From contig CAYXOX010000003.1 in the NCBI GenBank assembly GCA_964466745.1, forward strand, positions 7,765 to 71,764: a DNA stretch of 64,000 nucleotides, given 5' to 3'. This document shows, in pieces, positions 61,216 to 64,000 of this stretch (within the stretch, counting starts at the first letter, position 1; each line of letters starts with the position of its first letter). Origin of the DNA: CAYXOX01 sp964466745 (lineage in GTDB: Bacteria > Pseudomonadota > Alphaproteobacteria > Rhodobacterales > Rhodobacteraceae). The notes under the pieces are model-generated. The model saw nothing but the letters and a program-made list of their open reading frames with translations. It ran no database searches and had not been told where the DNA came from. A program made the translations under genes and the position numbers.

Positions 61216-62133
61216 CTATTTCGTCCCGAACTTGCGCTGGAGCGCGAGGTAGAAGAGCGTCAGCCCCGCGTTGAGGACGAAGATGATGATCACGAGCGCC
61301 ATAGCCGTGCCGGTGTCGTATTCGTCGAAACCGAGGCGCACCATCTCGAGCGTCAGCAGCTGCGTGCTGTCGCTCGGGCCGCCCCCGGTGAGCGCGAGCA
61401 CGGTGCCCAGCGAGGTGACTGCCTTGAAACTGAACCAGACGGTCGCGAGCGTGATCTGTGGCGCGATCAGCGGCAGCGAGATGTAGAGCGCGCTGCGCCA
61501 GCCGGTGGCGCCGTCGACGTAGGAAGCCTCCACGAGCTGCTTGTCGATCGTCTGCAGCCCGCCGAGGATGAACAGCAGCGCAAGGGGCAGGTCCGTCCAA
61601 ACCTGCGCGATGATGACCACGATCATCGCGTAGAACCCGTTGGAAAGCCACGGGATACCGGCGAAACCGAGGAACTCCAGCACCTGGTTCGGGAATCCGA
61701 AATCGCTGTTGAAGAGCGTGCGGAACATCAGCGCGGCGGCGACGCTCGACACGATGTAGGGCAGGATCGCGAGACCCCGGATGAAGCGAAGCCCCGAGAC
61801 GACGCGGTTGAGCGCGAAGGCGAAGATGATGCTGAGCGTCAGGCCGAGCACGATCACCCCCGCCACGAAGACCGCCGTGCGCCGCAGTGACGACCAGAAC
61901 TGCGGATCGGAGAAAACCGCGATGTAGTTGCCGAGCCCCACGAAGGGCTGCTCCCGGGAAAGCGGGCTCACCTCGAACAGGCTCTGCCACGCGGCGAAGA
62001 GAACCGGGAACGCGAGGAAAACCGCGACGATGATCATCGCCGGGGCGGAACTCACGTAGGCGATGAACGAATTCTGCCAGCCGACGATCCGTGTGGCCGT
62101 CGCGACATCCGTGGTGGGTTCGCCCTGCGCCAT
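61216..62133 (-). CDS. MalF-type sugar ABC permease
   Basis: A 305-residue permease with six helices. PAMIIVAVFLAFPVLFAAWQ, LPYIVSSVAAALMFRTLFN and EAA loop VEASYVDGATGWRSALYISL. It forms the channel with the partner downstream. Its start is ATG 62133; the SBP hairpin lies 136 bases upstream. Confidence 0.92.
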   Translation of the reverse strand: MAQGEPTTDVATATRIVGWQNSFIAYVSSAPAMIIVAVFLAFPVLFAAWQSLFEVSPLSREQPFVGLGNYIAVFSDPQFWSSLRRTAVFVAGVIVLGLTLSIIFAFALNRVVSGLRFIRGLAILPYIVSSVAAALMFRTLFNSDFGFPNQVLEFLGFAGIPWLSNGFYAMIVVIIAQVWTDLPLALLFILGGLQTIDKQLVEASYVDGATGWRSALYISLPLIAPQITLATVWFSFKAVTSLGTVLALTGGGPSDSTQLLTLEMVRLGFDEYDTGTAMALVIIIFVLNAGLTLFYLALQRKFGTK

Positions 62134-62268
62134 GAATTGCGTATCCCTGCCATTGTTCCCGTGACCGGCGGGGCGGCATGTCGGCCCCGCGAAGGCCGGC
62201 GGCCCCTGCGCCTTGGTCGTTTCCGGCGGGCCGGAGCGACCCCGACGAAGATGTGCTTTCCGCCGCTA

Positions 62269-62295
62269 CCGGGCCGCCCGTCGCGGGCGGCCCGG
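62269..62295 (-). terminator. Perfect 12-bp hairpin after SBP gene
   Basis: CCGGGCCGCCCG pairs exactly with CGGGCGGCCCGG around a 3-base loop, 20 bases after the SBP stop on the minus strand. No U-tract. It is the strongest of the five SBP-associated hairpins. Confidence 0.65.
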
Positions 62296-62315
62296 CAAGG
62301 ATTCCCTCGCCCGCG

Positions 62316-63644
62316 TCAGCCGCGAACGGCGTCGAAGCGGGGCTGCCACTCCTCGGCCACGGCGGCGGGGTCCATGTCCGGGTTGGACATCACGAACTCG
62401 TTGAACCGCTCCATCACGTCCTCGGAGGACGGGAAGTCGAGATCCACCGGGAACATGCCCTGCTCGCTGAAGGCGGCCACGTTGTCCTCGTCCCAGATCG
62501 GCAGCCAGGCCTGAACCATCTCCGCGTTGTCGAGAACCGCATCGGTGCGGTGCGGATCGGAGCCGGCCATCATCAGCTCGAAGGCGATCTCGGGATCCAT
62601 GAGCATGCGCAGGACATGGCCCGCCTCGTCCATCGCGCCGCGCTCTGCCGCGTCGGCCGTCACGAAGAAGGTCCGCGCCGGAGAAACGAGCACGCCGTCG
62701 GCGCTGCCACCCGAACGGCTGGTGGGCATCGGCACGATGCTGAAGTTGGCGCCCGCCTCGAGGCCGGCGGCCTGCGCATCCACCGAGGTGGGAGCCGAAT
62801 CAAGCATCATGCCCACGTTCGAGGCGATGAAGCCGCCGCGCATGTTGTCCTCGTTCCAGGCGATCACGTCGCGGCTCACCAGCTCTTCGCGCGCCAGCGT
62901 CTGCAGGAAGCTGATCCAGTACTGGCCACCCTCGCTCATCAGGTCGGGCACCGACCCGTCGAACTCCACGCCCATGGCGCTCATCGACGAGAACATCAGG
63001 TTGGCGCCGTTGCCGCGCTGCGCCCACCAGCCGAAGGGCACCACGTCGGGGCGGGCCTCCTTGATGGCACGGGCGAAATCGAGCACGTCGTCCCAGGTCT
63101 GGGGCTCTCCGGTGACGCCCGCCTCGGCCAGCCAGTCGGTGCGGAAGTACACTTCCTCCATGGAGGCGGTGTTGGCCATGCCGTAAAGCTGGCCGTCCCA
63201 CATCCCGTCCGCCCAGGTCGACTCGTAGATCGCGGCGAAACCTTCGGGATCCTCGGCAGCCCACTGGTCCACGATCTCCTGGATCGGCACGACCACCCCC
63301 GCCTCCGCGACGACGGGGCGCAGAAAGCCATCCAGATGGACGACGTCCGGCAGCTCGAGGCCCGCATCGCGCATGCGGATAAGCTGCGAGAAGAGATTGT
63401 CGTTCGGCTGCACGTCGACGGTCAGCGTTATACCGGTCTCTTCTGCAAATGCGGCAAGCCGCTCGCGCGACGGCACCGTGTATTCGCGCGCGAACCACAC
63501 CGTGAGTTCGGTGACGTCCTGCGCCGCGCTCGGCGCCGGCGCGAACGAAGCGGCCGCGAGGCCGGCGGCAACCGCCAGAGCCGCAACGCCCAGGCGGGGC
63601 CGCCGGACACCGGCGGCGTGGATTTCAGACTTCTTGGACAGCAT
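62316..63644 (-). CDS. Sugar ABC importer SBP (SBP_bac_1 family)
   Basis: A 442-residue periplasmic protein. Signal region (RRPRLGVAALAVAAGLAAAS, about 13-40, ending APSAAQD). The mature part starts VTELTVWFAREYTVPSRERL, and WADGMWDGQLYGMANTASME is a typical SBP_bac_1 stretch. It heads the nine-gene operon. ATG 63644 is preceded by GGGAGGAAACG. The ligand may be an oligosaccharide or glycoside; the enzymes downstream (lactonase-like, decarboxylase-like) suggest uronate or aromatic glycosides, which is only inference. Confidence 0.91.
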   Translation of the reverse strand: MLSKKSEIHAAGVRRPRLGVAALAVAAGLAAASFAPAPSAAQDVTELTVWFAREYTVPSRERLAAFAEETGITLTVDVQPNDNLFSQLIRMRDAGLELPDVVHLDGFLRPVVAEAGVVVPIQEIVDQWAAEDPEGFAAIYESTWADGMWDGQLYGMANTASMEEVYFRTDWLAEAGVTGEPQTWDDVLDFARAIKEARPDVVPFGWWAQRGNGANLMFSSMSAMGVEFDGSVPDLMSEGGQYWISFLQTLAREELVSRDVIAWNEDNMRGGFIASNVGMMLDSAPTSVDAQAAGLEAGANFSIVPMPTSRSGGSADGVLVSPARTFFVTADAAERGAMDEAGHVLRMLMDPEIAFELMMAGSDPHRTDAVLDNAEMVQAWLPIWDEDNVAAFSEQGMFPVDLDFPSSEDVMERFNEFVMSNPDMDPAAVAEEWQPRFDAVRG

Positions 63645-64000
63645 CGTTTCCTCCCTGAAACAGTGGTTGTCGTCCGGTCGGGGCGTTCTGTCGCGCCCCA
63701 TACATCTATAGACATCTTATGACCTGCACGGTACGAAGCAAGCCATATTTGTGGGCAACGGCGAAGGAAGGCGTCGCAGAAGGCGGCATCGGCAGGAAAG
63801 AAGATCCGGGAATGCCGGCGCGACAAGCGCTCCGGAGCCGCTTGGCAAGGCCAGGGATCATGAAGCGCAGACAATGGCTTGAAGAGAAAACCTCAGGTGA
63901 TGCCCGAGGGGGGCCGCCACGGCGCGGGCGCGTCGCACGGCAATTCTGCGCGGCGCCGCCGGTTTGCACGCGCGGAGTCCTTCCCCCCGGGCTTCCCGGG
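63645..64000. promoter_or_regulatory. Promoter region of the 63644 operon; otherwise nothing recognised
   Basis: The perfect palindrome TCTATAGA (63705-63712) overlaps a TATAGA -10-like hexamer on the minus strand, about 60 bases before the SBP start, and is flanked by ACA/CAT imperfect arms. It may be an operator; no regulator gene is adjacent. From about 63730 to the right edge a plus-strand frame stays open (WATAKEGVAEGGIGRKEDPG at its left), without recognisable homology or good start. Confidence 0.35.

Noticed and set aside
63706..64000. Possible gene fragment or IS remnant at the right edge
   Set aside because: Frames are open on both strands but none shows a recognisable domain, terminal repeat or convincing start.
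1..64000. CRISPR arrays, tRNA/rRNA genes, integrases or transposases
   Set aside because: No regularly spaced direct repeats, cloverleaf-like or rRNA segments, or recombinase motifs were seen. Very short RNAs could still be missed without a covariance-model search.

Overview
GC-rich bacterial DNA (by eye well over 65 percent GC). It is densely packed with SBP-dependent importers, catabolic dehydrogenases and one-component regulators. Gene content (lysine 6-dehydrogenase-type pathway, BKACE, TRAP, many ABC importers, ExoD, Lrp/GntR/RpiR/MarR regulators) and GTG/ATGA-coupled starts suggest a free-living heterotrophic alphaproteobacterium, most likely Rhodobacterales. That placement is inference. 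I see no rRNA, tRNA, CRISPR array, phage gene or intact insertion sequence.

Layout. 1-325: 5' end of a TauE/SafE-type exporter gene. 744-8191: complete oligopeptide-type ABC importer (SBP, two permeases, two ATPases) followed by a DapA/NanA-family lyase and an SDR that lacks the usual YxxxK motif. 8202-12880: amino-acid module: FAD oxidoreductase, Lrp regulator, saccharopine-dehydrogenase-family (lysine 6-dehydrogenase-like) enzyme and ALDH7-type aminoadipate-semialdehyde dehydrogenase. 12944-17893: LysR regulator divergent from dabB-dabA, an energy-coupled inorganic-carbon uptake system. 18018-19792: Tat-exported nitroreductase plus MarR, with a clear double operator. 20029-24502: six tightly coupled genes that combine a LolD/FtsX-type ABC machine with a ZnuA-like SBP, a DUF4198 (NikK-like) protein, a NikL-like protein and an uncharacterised membrane-anchored protein. 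This is the best candidate for an undescribed metal-trafficking system. 24637-27300: chrA, an unknown gene and a ChrR-like flavin reductase.

27683-45806 is a large sugar-acid or deoxysugar locus. It holds BKACE, a split ribose-type ABC importer, a FadR-type GntR regulator with a visible operator, 2-hydroxyacid dehydrogenase, TIM-barrel isomerase, L-rhamnose mutarotase, an unknown Cys-rich-motif protein, a FucI/AraA-fold protein, two SDRs, a Gfo/Idh/MocA oxidoreductase, an acetoacetate-decarboxylase-fold enzyme, a mandelate-racemase-type dehydratase and a TRAP transporter. No sugar kinase is present, so the route looks non-phosphorylative. 45953-46600 is an ExoD gene. 46646-54328 is a second sugar locus: ABC importer plus MlrC-type metalloprotein on the minus strand, divergent from SDR, MalK-like ATPase and RpiR, with an RpiR-type operator between. 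54476-63644 is a nine-gene minus-strand operon: ABC importer, a protein made of three 53-residue repeats, ACMSD-type amidohydrolase, sugar isomerase-like protein, Kelch protein and alpha/beta hydrolase.

A recurring architectural theme: all five importer SBP genes that precede other transporter genes are followed directly by a strong, mostly perfect hairpin before the next cistron. This fits mRNA stabilisation or partial termination that raises SBP levels over membrane components.
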